Shown here piece by piece: positions 42,616 to 51,559 of a stretch of DNA of 64,000 bases. Under the pieces are notes generated by a model, which saw nothing but the letters and a program-made list of their open reading frames with translations, did not search any database and was not told the DNA's origin. Location of the stretch: positions 1 to 64,000 of the forward strand of contig NZ_LWCS01000054.1 of the NCBI RefSeq assembly GCF_001650495.1, read 5' to 3'. Source of the stretch: Mycolicibacterium iranicum (GTDB lineage Bacteria > Actinomycetota > Actinomycetes > Mycobacteriales > Mycobacteriaceae). Position 1 is the stretch's first letter. Each line of letters opens with the position of its first letter. The position numbers and the translations under genes were made by a program.

Positions 42616-42936
42616 GTGACGAAGTTTCTCGCAAAGATCGTCAACTGGATCGTCGCCGGGTACCCGGAAGGCGTGCCAGGGCCAGATCGCGTTCCCCTGC
42701 TGGCGCTGCTGCGCCGTCGCCTCACCGACGACGAAGTCAAGGCTGTCGTCACCGAACTCCGCGCGCGCGCCGAACTCCCCGGCTCCCCCGACATCGACAC
42801 GGCCGACATCGGCGTGCTGATCACACAGATCACCGACGACCTGCCGTCGCCCGAGGACGTCGAGCGCGTCCGGGTGCGCCTGGCCGCCCAAGGCTGGCCC
42901 CTCGATGATCCCCGTGAGGCGGAGGACGAGCGATAG
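42616..42936 (+). CDS. DUF3349 protein, copy 2 (menE side)
   Basis: The product has 106 residues, a paralogue of the copy ending at 40513. It has KIVNWIVAGYPEGVPGPDRVPLLALL, LTDDEVKAVV and RLAAQGWPLDDP. The GTG at 42616 is preferred over the GTG at 42601 because a GGGGAG ribosome-binding site ends about seven bases upstream. Its TAG overlaps the probable beginning of menE. Duplication and separation of the two DUF3349 genes on either side of pitA is a structural change relative to the M. tuberculosis order that I recall. Confidence 0.88.
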   Translation: MTKFLAKIVNWIVAGYPEGVPGPDRVPLLALLRRRLTDDEVKAVVTELRARAELPGSPDIDTADIGVLITQITDDLPSPEDVERVRVRLAAQGWPLDDPREAEDER

Positions 42937-42992
42937 CCATCCTGCGCGCCGTCGAAATCGGCTCGGGTCCGTCGGCGCTCGCCGCCCAATCG

Positions 42993-44078
42993 GTGATCGC
43001 CGACATTCTCGACGGCGGGGCGAGTGTGCTTCCGGTGCCTTCCGACAATCCGGACCAGACCCTCGCGTTGACCACGGCGCTGCGCGCCGGTGAGGAGATC
43101 CCCGACGACGTCGGCGCCGTGCTGTCCACCTCGGGCACGACAGGCACCCCGAAGGGCGCCCAGCTGACCCCGACAGCCCTGACCGCCAGCGCCGAGGCGA
43201 CTCACGAAAGGCTCGGCGGCCCTGGACGATGGCTGCTGGCACTGCCCGCCTATCACGTGGCGGGTTTTCAAGTGCTGGTCCGCAGCGTCGTCGCGGGGAC
43301 GACTCCGGTGGCCGTGGCTGCGTCCTTCGACCCCGCGGATCTCGAGTCCGCGGTCAAGGGGATGGTGGGCGGGGGTCGCCGTTACGCGTCGCTGGTGGCG
43401 GCCCAGTTGGACAAGGCGTTGAAGGACCCTCGAGCCGCGGCGGCGCTGGCGCAGTTGGACGCCGTGCTGATCGGCGGCGGCCCGATGCCGACGGGCGTTG
43501 CCGAAAAAGCCTCGGCTGCCGGGATTTCCGTGATCAGAACGTACGGGATGAGCGAGACCGCCGGGGGCTGCGTGTACGACGGCGCCCCGCTGCGCGGGGT
43601 CGGGGTGGCAGTGGACGACGACGGACGGATCTCGCTGGGCGGCCCAACCGTCGCCGCCGGTTACCGCAATCCCGTCACGCCCGACCCATTCCGCGACCCC
43701 GGCTGGTTCCGCACCGACGACATCGGTGTCGTCAACGACGCTGGGGTGCTGCAGGTCCTCGGACGAGTCGACGACGCGATCAGCACCGGTGGCCTGACAG
43801 TGATGCCCACCGTGGTGGAAGCCGCGCTCGCGGCACACCCCGCGGTCGCCGACTGCGCCGTGTTCGGCGTGGCCGACGAGCGCCTGGGACAGCGGGTGGT
43901 GGCCGCCGTCGTCGTCACCCCGGGAGCGTCGGTCACGCTGGCGCAGTTGCGGTCCCACGTCACCGAGACGCTGCCGTCGACGGCGGCGCCCCGTGAAGTG
44001 CACATTCTCGGCGAGCTCCCCCGCCGCGGCATCGGCAAGGTGGACCGCCGGGCGCTGATACGGCGGTTCGGTCCCTGA
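42993..44078 (+). CDS. menE: MenE, o-succinylbenzoyl-CoA ligase
   Basis: MenE adenylates o-succinylbenzoate and transfers it to CoA for MenB. From GTG 42993 the protein has 361 residues; the P-loop STSGTTGTPKGAQL, the A5 motif RTYGMSET, A7 WFRTDDIG and the C-terminal lysine motif PRRGIGKVDRRAL are all present. It is short, as in other mycobacterial MenE proteins. The frame remains open and conserved-looking upstream (ILRAVEIGSGPSALAAQS), with no ATG, GTG or TTG until the stop at 42915, so translation may begin at a non-standard codon near 42933-42942, coupled to the DUF3349 stop. Confidence 0.92.
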   Translation: MIADILDGGASVLPVPSDNPDQTLALTTALRAGEEIPDDVGAVLSTSGTTGTPKGAQLTPTALTASAEATHERLGGPGRWLLALPAYHVAGFQVLVRSVVAGTTPVAVAASFDPADLESAVKGMVGGGRRYASLVAAQLDKALKDPRAAAALAQLDAVLIGGGPMPTGVAEKASAAGISVIRTYGMSETAGGCVYDGAPLRGVGVAVDDDGRISLGGPTVAAGYRNPVTPDPFRDPGWFRTDDIGVVNDAGVLQVLGRVDDAISTGGLTVMPTVVEAALAAHPAVADCAVFGVADERLGQRVVAAVVVTPGASVTLAQLRSHVTETLPSTAAPREVHILGELPRRGIGKVDRRALIRRFGP

Positions 44079-44087
44079 GGTCTGCCG

Positions 44088-47000
44088 CTAGGCCGTCGAA
44101 TTCGGCACCGCGTACAGCACGAACTCGCCGTTGCCGCTGGGATCTGGGTAGTCAGCGTATGCGTTCTCGATGTAGATCATCTCGTTCGCATACGAGATCA
44201 CCCAGGTGCCGTAGTAGCGGATCACCGGGTCTGCATAGTAGATCGTCGTCGTCGACTCGGCGGGCAGCTTGATGGTGACCTTCTGAGTGAACTGCATGCT
44301 CTGGGTGGTGGAGCTGCCCCAGGTCGCCGAAAGTGTATTCGTCACAATGGGACTCAGTTTGGTCTCGACCGAGGCGCTGACCGACCAGCTCGTCTTGACC
44401 GCTACCGTCGACGTCAATGTGTAATCCTCTGACGGCAGATCTCCCGTGGAGTCGTTCTCGAACGAGACGGTGCCGTCGGCCACCCGCAGGTCACCTTGGG
44501 TGTGGACAAAGCTCGTCGGCACGAAGGCGCATGTGGCGCCCGCTCCGCAGAGCTTGTCGAGCACGCTGTTGATGTAGGTCGCCCAGGCCGGATCGGAGGC
44601 GTCGACCACCGACTCGGATCCCTTGGAGTCGAGCATGTAGCCCTGGGAGCAGTTCCCGCTACCACCATTGCACGTCACCTGCCCATTGCCGACAGCGACC
44701 TGCCATTGTGCACCAAGGTAATTCGGGTCCATTGACAGCGTGAACAATGGCTGTGCTGTTTCACCGGAGTTCAGCACGAAATTCGCCGACTCACCCGGGG
44801 CGAGAACAGTTCCCACCCGGGGAACCATGTCTCCACTGCTCGACGGCGCACCGCCGAGGTACCTGTTGAGGTGCAGCGATGACGATGTCAGGTTCCACAC
44901 CTGGTAGTTCTGCGTCGCCCCCAACGCTTCCGGCGCAACGCTGACGCGCACGGCCCGCGTGACACGAGATTGCGGTTCACCCAGGATGTTCGGCAAGTGA
45001 ATAGCGCTGTTGGTCACGCTGACCAGAAAGCCGTCGACGCCACCGCTGGCCGGGAAACCCTCGTCCGGCGTGTAGGTGTAGGTGCCGTCGGCGTGGATGA
45101 GCACAGTGCCGTTGGCGGGTTGCTGTAGCACCGTGTAGGTGACCGGATCGCCGTTGGGTCCTTCGGCGCGCAGATTCCCCGTGACCAACCGCGCACCAGT
45201 GGTCTGGGCTGCCAGCTGGATCGGATCGATGACGACCTTGCGGTCACCGAACAGCGTGTAGGCGATCTCGCGGCGGAGCAACTCGAAAAGATCTGCGGGC
45301 TCGTTGCTTTCGGCGTCACCCGCGGCAGCCGCAGCGACCGCAGCGGAGCTACCACTAGTGCCGGGCGGAACCACCGGCGGGGTGGTGATATCCGGCGTGG
45401 TGAAGACCCACTTGGGCGACCGCGTGGGGTCGGGGTCATCGACGGTGACGCCCTGCAGGACCCAGGTGGTGTTGTTCAGGGCGACAGTGAAGGTACCGGT
45501 GTAGCGGATCACCGGGCTGCTCGCGATCAGCGTGGCCGTTGTGTGACTCGGCATCGGCAAAGTCTGGTGATAAGTGTAGGTGTGGGTTTGGGTCAGTGTC
45601 TGGCCGTAGGTCGCTGACACACTGGCCTTCACCGCGTCCAGGAGTTTGGCCTCGACTTTGTCGCTGACCGAATAGCTGGCCTCGACCGTGGTGGTGTCAC
45701 CGACGGTGTAGTCCGTCGACTGCCCCAGCGGTGTCCAGTTCGCGACCGGACTGAACTGGGTCGGCGGATGGTCGTCGCCGGAGGTCGATTCCTTGCCATA
45801 CACCGTGAAGCTGCAGCTGGCCTGGCTGTTGGTGCAGACGTTCTGCAGGACTTCCGATTGGGCGTCGGGGTCACTGGCCGGGATGGTGATGGTCGTCGGA
45901 TTGGCGTTGTAGAGCATCACGTTGTTGGTCTGATAGATCGCGCCAGTGGGTGACGGTGAGCAAGAACCGCCCGCGGTCGTGGTGCAGCTGGAGTAGGTCT
46001 GCCAGCCCGAACCCGTCCCGTAATTGATCAGCACCATGCCGACCTTCCAGGTCGTCGTCACCGAGGTATCCACCGGTGCCACAGTGAAATTCAGGTAGTT
46101 GCCGGTTTCGGCGCCGGTGTTCTGATTGGCGAGTTGGAAAGGCAACGACTGGCCCGGTTGCAGGACGGTGTCCGTGGGCCAGTAAACCGCACCTGCGGAC
46201 ATGTAGCTGTTGTCGTAGTCGACGTCGGTGATCTGCACCGCTTTGTCGGTGAAGTTGTAGAGGTTGTAGGTGTAGAGGCCGTAGGAGGAAGACGAGGTGG
46301 CCGAGGGCGCGACGTCGACAAGCACAGGCACCCTGATGCTGCGTGGCCCGACACCGAACAGGTGCTCGAGGTGGAACCCGGCGTCGGTGATCGTGACCTC
46401 GAACCCGTCGCGGCCGCCCGCGGCGGGAAAGCCTTCCTGCGGAATGTAGGTGTAGGTGCCGTCCGCATGAACCTCCACGGTGCCTTCACGCGGTTGGGTG
46501 GTGAGCGTGTAGGCCACCGCGTTGCCGTTAGGGCCCAACGCGTTAAGGGTCCCGTACACCGCTCGCTCACCGGTCAGCTCCGCAGAAACCTGGGTGGGCT
46601 GCGCTGTGACCGCGCGGTTACCCAGCAGGTATTGGATCTCGCGCCGCACCCAGGCAGCCGCCATCCAAGTCGAGGGCGATGCCTGAGGTGTTGCCGGTTG
46701 TGGATCGGTGCGGGTCTGGGCCGTTGCGACGAGACGGGACTCGACGACGGTGGTCACCGCCGCGGGCGTGGTTTCGAAGGAGCCGAGGTCCGTGGTCGAG
46801 GCGCTGTGCGTCGACGCTGTCGGCGATTCGACATCCTCGGCGTCCTCGGCGTCGACGATGTCCTCCCGCGGCGCGATTTCGTCGATGGGTTCGGCAGGGT
46901 CATCGTCGCGTGCCGGCTCGAGGTCGTCGTCCGCCATCTGATCGGCTGCGGCATCGTCTTCGACGTCGGCGGCTTCTGCCTCTGCGGTGTCCTGGTCGGC

Positions 47001-47234
47001 GTCGGCTTCTTGGTCATCCCTGAAGTCGGACCGAGTGCCGCCCTCCGAATCCTTCGTGGACTTCGCTGAGTCCGCACGCGCCGAGGTAGGCGACGCACTT
47101 GATTCCGCAGAGGGGCCCGCGGAACTTTCCGTACCGTCGGCGACCGCGACTCCGGGGCTAGACGCGATGGCAGCACCAATACCCAGCGCTACAGCGAGCC
47201 CACCCACACGACCGAAGAACCGTCCTGCCTCCAT
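44088..47234 (-). CDS. Large secreted protein of two homologous halves with aerolysin-like strands
   Basis: The product has 1048 residues. Signal peptide (about 1-32), then an acidic disordered region (about 33-190), half A (about 195-620) and half B (about 650-1048). Each half starts with a Trp/Arg-rich helix, a cadherin/VCBS-like domain (HADGTYTYIPQEGFP at 256-270; HADGTYTYTPDEGFP at 714-728), then a beta-rich module with two cysteine pairs. Each ends with alternating Ser/Thr-rich amphipathic strands (about 515-570 and 940-1000), a proline-containing turn and P-V-I-R-Y-x-G-T-(F/W). That strand pattern is typical of aerolysin/ETX-MTX2-type pore formers, but this is inference from pattern only. 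A GAGGAGGAA ribosome-binding site supports ATG 47234. Confidence 0.85.
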   Translation of the reverse strand: MEAGRFFGRVGGLAVALGIGAAIASSPGVAVADGTESSAGPSAESSASPTSARADSAKSTKDSEGGTRSDFRDDQEADADQDTAEAEAADVEDDAAADQMADDDLEPARDDDPAEPIDEIAPREDIVDAEDAEDVESPTASTHSASTTDLGSFETTPAAVTTVVESRLVATAQTRTDPQPATPQASPSTWMAAAWVRREIQYLLGNRAVTAQPTQVSAELTGERAVYGTLNALGPNGNAVAYTLTTQPREGTVEVHADGTYTYIPQEGFPAAGGRDGFEVTITDAGFHLEHLFGVGPRSIRVPVLVDVAPSATSSSSYGLYTYNLYNFTDKAVQITDVDYDNSYMSAGAVYWPTDTVLQPGQSLPFQLANQNTGAETGNYLNFTVAPVDTSVTTTWKVGMVLINYGTGSGWQTYSSCTTTAGGSCSPSPTGAIYQTNNVMLYNANPTTITIPASDPDAQSEVLQNVCTNSQASCSFTVYGKESTSGDDHPPTQFSPVANWTPLGQSTDYTVGDTTTVEASYSVSDKVEAKLLDAVKASVSATYGQTLTQTHTYTYHQTLPMPSHTTATLIASSPVIRYTGTFTVALNNTTWVLQGVTVDDPDPTRSPKWVFTTPDITTPPVVPPGTSGSSAAVAAAAAGDAESNEPADLFELLRREIAYTLFGDRKVVIDPIQLAAQTTGARLVTGNLRAEGPNGDPVTYTVLQQPANGTVLIHADGTYTYTPDEGFPASGGVDGFLVSVTNSAIHLPNILGEPQSRVTRAVRVSVAPEALGATQNYQVWNLTSSSLHLNRYLGGAPSSSGDMVPRVGTVLAPGESANFVLNSGETAQPLFTLSMDPNYLGAQWQVAVGNGQVTCNGGSGNCSQGYMLDSKGSESVVDASDPAWATYINSVLDKLCGAGATCAFVPTSFVHTQGDLRVADGTVSFENDSTGDLPSEDYTLTSTVAVKTSWSVSASVETKLSPIVTNTLSATWGSSTTQSMQFTQKVTIKLPAESTTTIYYADPVIRYYGTWVISYANEMIYIENAYADYPDPSGNGEFVLYAVPNSTA

Positions 47235-47429
47235 GGCAATTCCTCCTCGGGCATCACGCCGCCGCGGCCGTATCGTTCGATGAGAAGACGCTAGCGGTTG
47301 ACGCGCGTCCAACTCGTTTGCTGCATCAGCAATTGCCGAATATTTGACGCTGACGTTAGAAAACGGTCATGCGCCGTTTCACCGACATCGAGGCCACACG
47401 GCGGTCAGCGAAGAGCCCATCATGGACGC

Positions 47430-48044
47430 ATGAGCCGTCAAGTGACCTCCGTCGAGGAACTGCGCGCGATCGTCGGGCATCCGAACGCCTTCGTCGCGAA
47501 CAAGGTGCGCGATCATCTGTCGCCGATCGAGCAGCATTGGCTGTCACATTCGCCGCTGGGGTTCGTCGCGACGATGGACGCCGACGGTCATGTGGACGTC
47601 TCGCCCAAAGGCGATCCGCCGGGATTCGTGCACATCATTGACGAGCGGACCATCGCGATCCCCGAACGACCCGGCAACAAGCGCGTCGACGGTTATCTCA
47701 ACGTCTTGGAGCGTCCGCGTGTAGGCACGCTGTTCGTCATTCCCGGGCGGGGCGACACCCTGCGGATCAACGGCGGTGCCCGCATCATGGCCGACGCCGA
47801 CTACTTCGACGCCATGGTCGTGCAGGGCAAGCGCCCGATCCTCGCGCTGGAAATCGCAATCGAGGAAGTCTTCTTCCACTGCGCGAAGGCATTCCTGCGG
47901 TCAGACGCGTGGCAGCCCGAGGCCTGGAACCCGACGGCGGTGCCCAGCGTGGCCCAACTGGTCAAGCTGATGGACGCCGAGGCCGACCTCGACGAGTTGC
48001 GTAAGCACCTCGACGAGGACAACATGCGCGAGATCCTCTACTGA
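47430..48044 (+). CDS. Pyridoxamine-5'-phosphate-oxidase-like flavoprotein
   Basis: The 204-residue protein has a split-barrel FMN-binding fold: LGFVATMDADGHVDVSPKGDPPGFVHIIDERTIAIPERPGNKRVDGYLNVLERPRVGTLFVIPGRGDTLRINGGARI. The SPKGDPPG and RPGNKR segments are the cofactor-phosphate contacts of this group (MSMEG_1061-type). The C-terminal helices contain a single FFHCAKAF cysteine. ATG 47430 lies six bases after CATCAT, a weak leaderless -10. The substrate is unknown. Confidence 0.88.
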   Translation: MSRQVTSVEELRAIVGHPNAFVANKVRDHLSPIEQHWLSHSPLGFVATMDADGHVDVSPKGDPPGFVHIIDERTIAIPERPGNKRVDGYLNVLERPRVGTLFVIPGRGDTLRINGGARIMADADYFDAMVVQGKRPILALEIAIEEVFFHCAKAFLRSDAWQPEAWNPTAVPSVAQLVKLMDAEADLDELRKHLDEDNMREILY

Positions 48045-48093
48045 TCCTTACGACTGTCTGACGGTGCGTAGCAGTTTCCCGCAGCTCACCGGG

Positions 48094-48156
48094 CGCGAGC
48101 GCGCAGTCTTGCACGCCCAGACACGGAGTGGCGGCGTGCAGACGCGCGCGCTCGCG
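48094..48156. repeat. Imperfect intergenic inverted repeat
   Basis: CGCGAGCGCGC (48094-48104) pairs with GCGCGCTCGCG (48146-48156), and TGCACGCC (48110-48117) pairs with GGCGTGCA (48133-48140), with a small internal mismatch and a 15-base loop. The right arm is a near-copy of 10234-10259. It ends 12 bases before the next start codon. Confidence 0.7.
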
Positions 48157-48168
48157 GAGAATCGGGGG

Positions 48169-49515
48169 ATGCGTAAAGAGGCGGGAGCGGTAGCCGTTGC
48201 CGTCGCGCTCGTCGTCGCGGCGTTCGTCATCCCGCATCTGCATCTGGAGACGGTCACGCCGCTGCTCAACGCGACCCCACAGCGCTTCCGCGACTTCGCC
48301 GCGACGTCGCCGATCTTCGGCTGGTGGAACACCCACGTCGGCCCGGGCACCATCCCGGCGCTCGCGATCGCCGCCTCGGCCGTCCTGTGGGGCCCGACGA
48401 TCGCGCGACGCCTGCCGTGGCGGTGGCTGCCGTGGACGGCGTGGGCCGTGTCGTGCGCGTGGGCGTTCAGCCTCGCAATGATCGACGGCTGGCAGCGTGG
48501 CTTCGCCGGCCGCCTGACCGCAAAGCACGAATACCTGCTCGAAGTGCCGACGGTCAGCGACATCCCGGTGATGCTGCGCACCTTCGCGAGCCGGATCCTC
48601 GACTTCCAGCCCGACTCCTGGATCACCCACGTGTCCGGACATCCGCCGGGCGCCCTGCTGACCTATGTGTGGCTCGATCGCATCGGCCTGACCGGTGGCG
48701 CGTGGGCGGGACTGCTCTCGCTGCTGGCAGGTTCAAGTATTGCGGCCGCCATCGTCGTCGCGGTGCGAGCGCTGGCTGACGAGGACACCGCGCGCAAAGC
48801 CGCCGTGTTCGCCGCCGTCGCGCCGACGGCGGTCTGGATCGCCGTCTCGGCGGACGGGTACTTCGCGGGCGTGGCGGCCTGGGGTATCGCCCTGCTGGCG
48901 CTGGCCGTCACCGGGACGATTCGCCTGCCGCTGCTCGCAGCGGCAGGCGCGGGTCTGCTGCTGGGGTGGGGCATCTTTCTCAACTACGGCCTCGGGTTGA
49001 TGGCGCTGCCCGCCGTCGCCGTGTTGGTGAGTGCACGGTCCTGGCGAGCCGCGGTGCGCGTGCTGGTGCCGGCGGCGCTGGTAGCCGCGGCGATGGCCGC
49101 CGTGTTCCTTGCGGCCGGATTCTGGTGGTACGACGGCTATCTGCTGGTCCAGGAGCGCTACTGGCAGGGCATCGCGATGGAGCGACCGTTCGCATACTGG
49201 GGCTGGGCGAACTTCGCCGCGACGGTGTGCGCCATCGGACTCGGCAGCGTCGCCGGCCTCGGCAGGGCCTTCGACATCGCGGCCATCAAGCGACGCTCCG
49301 GGCTGCATCTGCTGGTGTTCGGCGCGCTGCTGGCGATCGTGTTCGCCGACCTGTCGCAGTTGAGCAAGGCCGAGACCGAACGCATCTGGCTGCCGTTCAC
49401 CGTCTGGCTTGTCGCAGCGGCGGCACTGCTGCCCTGGCGATCACTGCGGTGGTGGTTGGCGCTCAACGTGATCGGCGCCCTCGCGATCAACCACTTCATT
49501 CTGACGAACTGGTAG
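48169..49515 (+). CDS. Polytopic membrane protein (Rv0541c-like), probable GT-C glycosyltransferase
   Basis: The 448-residue protein has about 11 membrane helices. The first loop after helix 1 is large and hydrophilic, and the sequence HVSGHPPGALLTYVWLDRIG in a later loop is distinctive. The layout resembles GT-C mannosyl/arabinosyltransferases that use polyprenyl-phosphate sugars, though no clear acidic DxD/DE motif can be pointed out. ATG 48169 gives a length equal to the Rv0541c protein I recall. It follows an inverted repeat by 12 bases and converges on the methyltransferase operon. Confidence 0.85.
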   Translation: MRKEAGAVAVAVALVVAAFVIPHLHLETVTPLLNATPQRFRDFAATSPIFGWWNTHVGPGTIPALAIAASAVLWGPTIARRLPWRWLPWTAWAVSCAWAFSLAMIDGWQRGFAGRLTAKHEYLLEVPTVSDIPVMLRTFASRILDFQPDSWITHVSGHPPGALLTYVWLDRIGLTGGAWAGLLSLLAGSSIAAAIVVAVRALADEDTARKAAVFAAVAPTAVWIAVSADGYFAGVAAWGIALLALAVTGTIRLPLLAAAGAGLLLGWGIFLNYGLGLMALPAVAVLVSARSWRAAVRVLVPAALVAAAMAAVFLAAGFWWYDGYLLVQERYWQGIAMERPFAYWGWANFAATVCAIGLGSVAGLGRAFDIAAIKRRSGLHLLVFGALLAIVFADLSQLSKAETERIWLPFTVWLVAAAALLPWRSLRWWLALNVIGALAINHFILTNW

Positions 49516-49580
49516 CGGCCGCGCAGCTATCAGGACCGGCGACACGGGCGGTCGTTGCCGTCCCGTGCGGCAAGCGCTGG

Positions 49581-50207
49581 TCACGCGACCAGGCTCGCGA
49601 CCACTCGCCTGCCGATGCGATGCACATCCGAGACGACGAGTCCGACGTCGGCGGCCAGCTCGGGCACCGAATCGATACCGACGACCGCCCAGCGAAACCA
49701 CGGGCCGATCGTCTTCGACGACTCAAGCCGAACCCAGCTGACGTCGATACCCTTTGTCGCCGAGTCGAATTCAGCCAGACAGCGACCACCCTGACGCAGC
49801 AGCTCGCCGGCCCGCTGCAGAATCCGGCGAGGGTCCCCGCCGAGTCCGACATTGCCGTCGGCGAGCAGCACCGTCTGCCAGCGGCCCATCGCCGGAAGTT
49901 CGGCGAACACGTCGCGGTGCAGCGCCGGCGCGCCGCTGTTACGCGCCAACTCGACCGCCGTCTCGGACAGATCGACACCCAGGGCAGGAACTCCCCTGTT
50001 CACCAGGTGAGCCACCAACCGTCCGGGCCCACAACCCAAGTCGATGGTCGGTCCGTCACACATGTCGACCAGCGCCTCGTCGAACTCGATGTCGGCACCA
50101 CTTCCTCCCAGCCAGCTGTTCACCGGAAGTCGGCTGACCCGTCCGTCGTCGCGACGCACCCAACATCGCTCGCCGTCGAGGGCGCGGTCGTACAACTTCC
50201 CGAACAT
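49581..50207 (-). CDS. SAM-dependent methyltransferase (third gene of GT2-DUF2064 operon)
   Basis: The 208-residue class I methyltransferase has motif I TIDLGCGPGRLVAHL, motif II GVDLSETAVELAR, and a later LLADGNVGLGGDP. The ATG overlaps the DUF2064 stop by one base, so three genes (GT2, DUF2064, methyltransferase) are coupled. I recall only the first two, Rv0539 and Rv0540, in M. tuberculosis at this place; the methyltransferase is an addition. The acceptor is unknown. Confidence 0.88.
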   Translation of the reverse strand: MFGKLYDRALDGERCWVRRDDGRVSRLPVNSWLGGSGADIEFDEALVDMCDGPTIDLGCGPGRLVAHLVNRGVPALGVDLSETAVELARNSGAPALHRDVFAELPAMGRWQTVLLADGNVGLGGDPRRILQRAGELLRQGGRCLAEFDSATKGIDVSWVRLESSKTIGPWFRWAVVGIDSVPELAADVGLVVSDVHRIGRRVVASLVA

Positions 50208-50881
50208 CAGTCCTCCCCTGTCGAAACATCGGCAGTGACATGCCAGAACCGGGATCCCGGCGGGCACGCCCGTCGAACCCCGCGGATGTCGGCAATCGTG
50301 TCCACGTCGGCGAGTTCTTCGACCAGAGCCACCCGGTTGTGGTTGTGCCGCAACGCATCGAGAGTTTCAGCGCCGGTGTCGGGAACTGACATCGGCACGC
50401 TGCGCAGGCATTCCGCCTGGGTCGCATCCCGTACACCGAGCACCCACCAACCACCGTCGAGCGCCATGCCCAGAGTGGCGTCGTAGTCGGCGAGCGCATC
50501 CGCGCACCGGGTCAGTCGATCGGCGTCGACCTGAGGGGTGTCCATCCCGATCTGGACGATCGGAAGCCCGCCGGTCGCGGCGGCGGCATCCAGATGTGCG
50601 TTGGCGAGCCGGTCGGCGAAGCCGTCGCCCCGCTGCGGCAGAACCGTGAAAGCCTCCAGGCGCGAACGGATCTCGTCAGCACACGCGGCGGAAGCGAGGT
50701 CTCCGGTCATCGCGACGACGCGCGCCGCGGCGGGTGTCCGTGCCACCACATCCAACGTGTCCAGCAACGCCGCCGCGGCGATCTCGGCGGCTTTCTCATC
50801 TCCCAGCGTGGCGGCAAGCCGGGTCTTCGCGAGCCCGGGCACCGGCGCCTTGGCGACGACCAGCAGGCACACCTGCGTCAC
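50207..50881 (-). CDS. DUF2064 / TIGR04282 nucleotidyltransferase-like transferase (Rv0540-like)
   Basis: The 224-residue protein begins VTQVCLLVVAKAPVPGLAKTRLA, matching the nucleotidyltransferase-like GT-A start of the TIGR04282 group, with PIVQIGMDTPQV and LGMALDGGWWVLGV as later landmarks. GTG 50881 overlaps the GT2 stop (GTGA) and is preferred to the GTG at 50905. TIGR04282 and its TIGR04283-type partner are known from selenosugar/rSAM-associated neighbourhoods, but none of those other genes are here. Confidence 0.88.
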   Translation of the reverse strand: MTQVCLLVVAKAPVPGLAKTRLAATLGDEKAAEIAAAALLDTLDVVARTPAAARVVAMTGDLASAACADEIRSRLEAFTVLPQRGDGFADRLANAHLDAAAATGGLPIVQIGMDTPQVDADRLTRCADALADYDATLGMALDGGWWVLGVRDATQAECLRSVPMSVPDTGAETLDALRHNHNRVALVEELADVDTIADIRGVRRACPPGSRFWHVTADVSTGED

Positions 50882-51528
50882 GAGATCGCCCGCCAGAAAT
50901 CCCACGCGGCGATCGCACTACCGCGCACCGAACCGCTCACCTTCGAGGTCCCCCCGGTGCGGGGTCCGTAGTCGACATCGCGCTCGGTGACCGACCAGCC
51001 GGCCTGCGCGGCCCGCACGAGAAGTTCGAGCGGGTAACCGGAGCGCCGGTCCGCCACTCCGAGCGCAAGGAGTGCGTCGCGGCGGGCCACCCGCATCGGA
51101 GCGATGTCGTGGACCTGGAGCCCGTGCCGTTGCCGAAGCCGCCAGCACACCGCGGCCGTCCCGAGCCGGGCGTGCCACGGCCATTTGAGCCCGGGAGTCG
51201 GGCGGCGCCGCCCGATCGCCATGTCGGCGCCGGCCTCGACGTCGGCAACCAGCCCAGGAAGCTCGCGTGGATCCAGTGACCCGTCACCGTCGAGGACGGC
51301 CACGATCGGCGTCGTCGCGGCGACCACACCGGCGTGCACCGCCGCACCGTATCCGGGTGTCGTCTCGGCGACCACCGCCGCACCGTGCCTGCGCGCGACC
51401 TCGGCGGTGCCATCGGTGCTGTTGTTGTCGACCACCAAAGCGCTGTACCCGTGCGGTATTGCGGTAAGCACGCCGGGAAGCGAGGCGGCCTCATCGAGGC
51501 AGGGCAGCACCACCGTCACGTCGGGCAT
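50878..51528 (-). CDS. GT2 glycosyltransferase (Rv0539-like, DPM1-type)
   Basis: The 216-residue protein has no transmembrane segment. VTVVLPCLDEAASLPGVL opens the GT-A fold; VLDGDGSLDP is the DxD motif, and the dolichyl-phosphate-mannose-synthase-like HDIAPMRVARRDALLAL region is present, ending SKVSGSVRGSAIAAWDFWRA. It probably transfers a sugar to polyprenyl phosphate or a similar acceptor. It is the first gene of a three-gene operon, divergent from the two-component system. Confidence 0.9.
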   Translation of the reverse strand: MPDVTVVLPCLDEAASLPGVLTAIPHGYSALVVDNNSTDGTAEVARRHGAAVVAETTPGYGAAVHAGVVAATTPIVAVLDGDGSLDPRELPGLVADVEAGADMAIGRRRPTPGLKWPWHARLGTAAVCWRLRQRHGLQVHDIAPMRVARRDALLALGVADRRSGYPLELLVRAAQAGWSVTERDVDYGPRTGGTSKVSGSVRGSAIAAWDFWRAIS

Positions 51529-51559
51529 GTGTCCACGCTAGGCGGGGTGTCCAGGCCAA

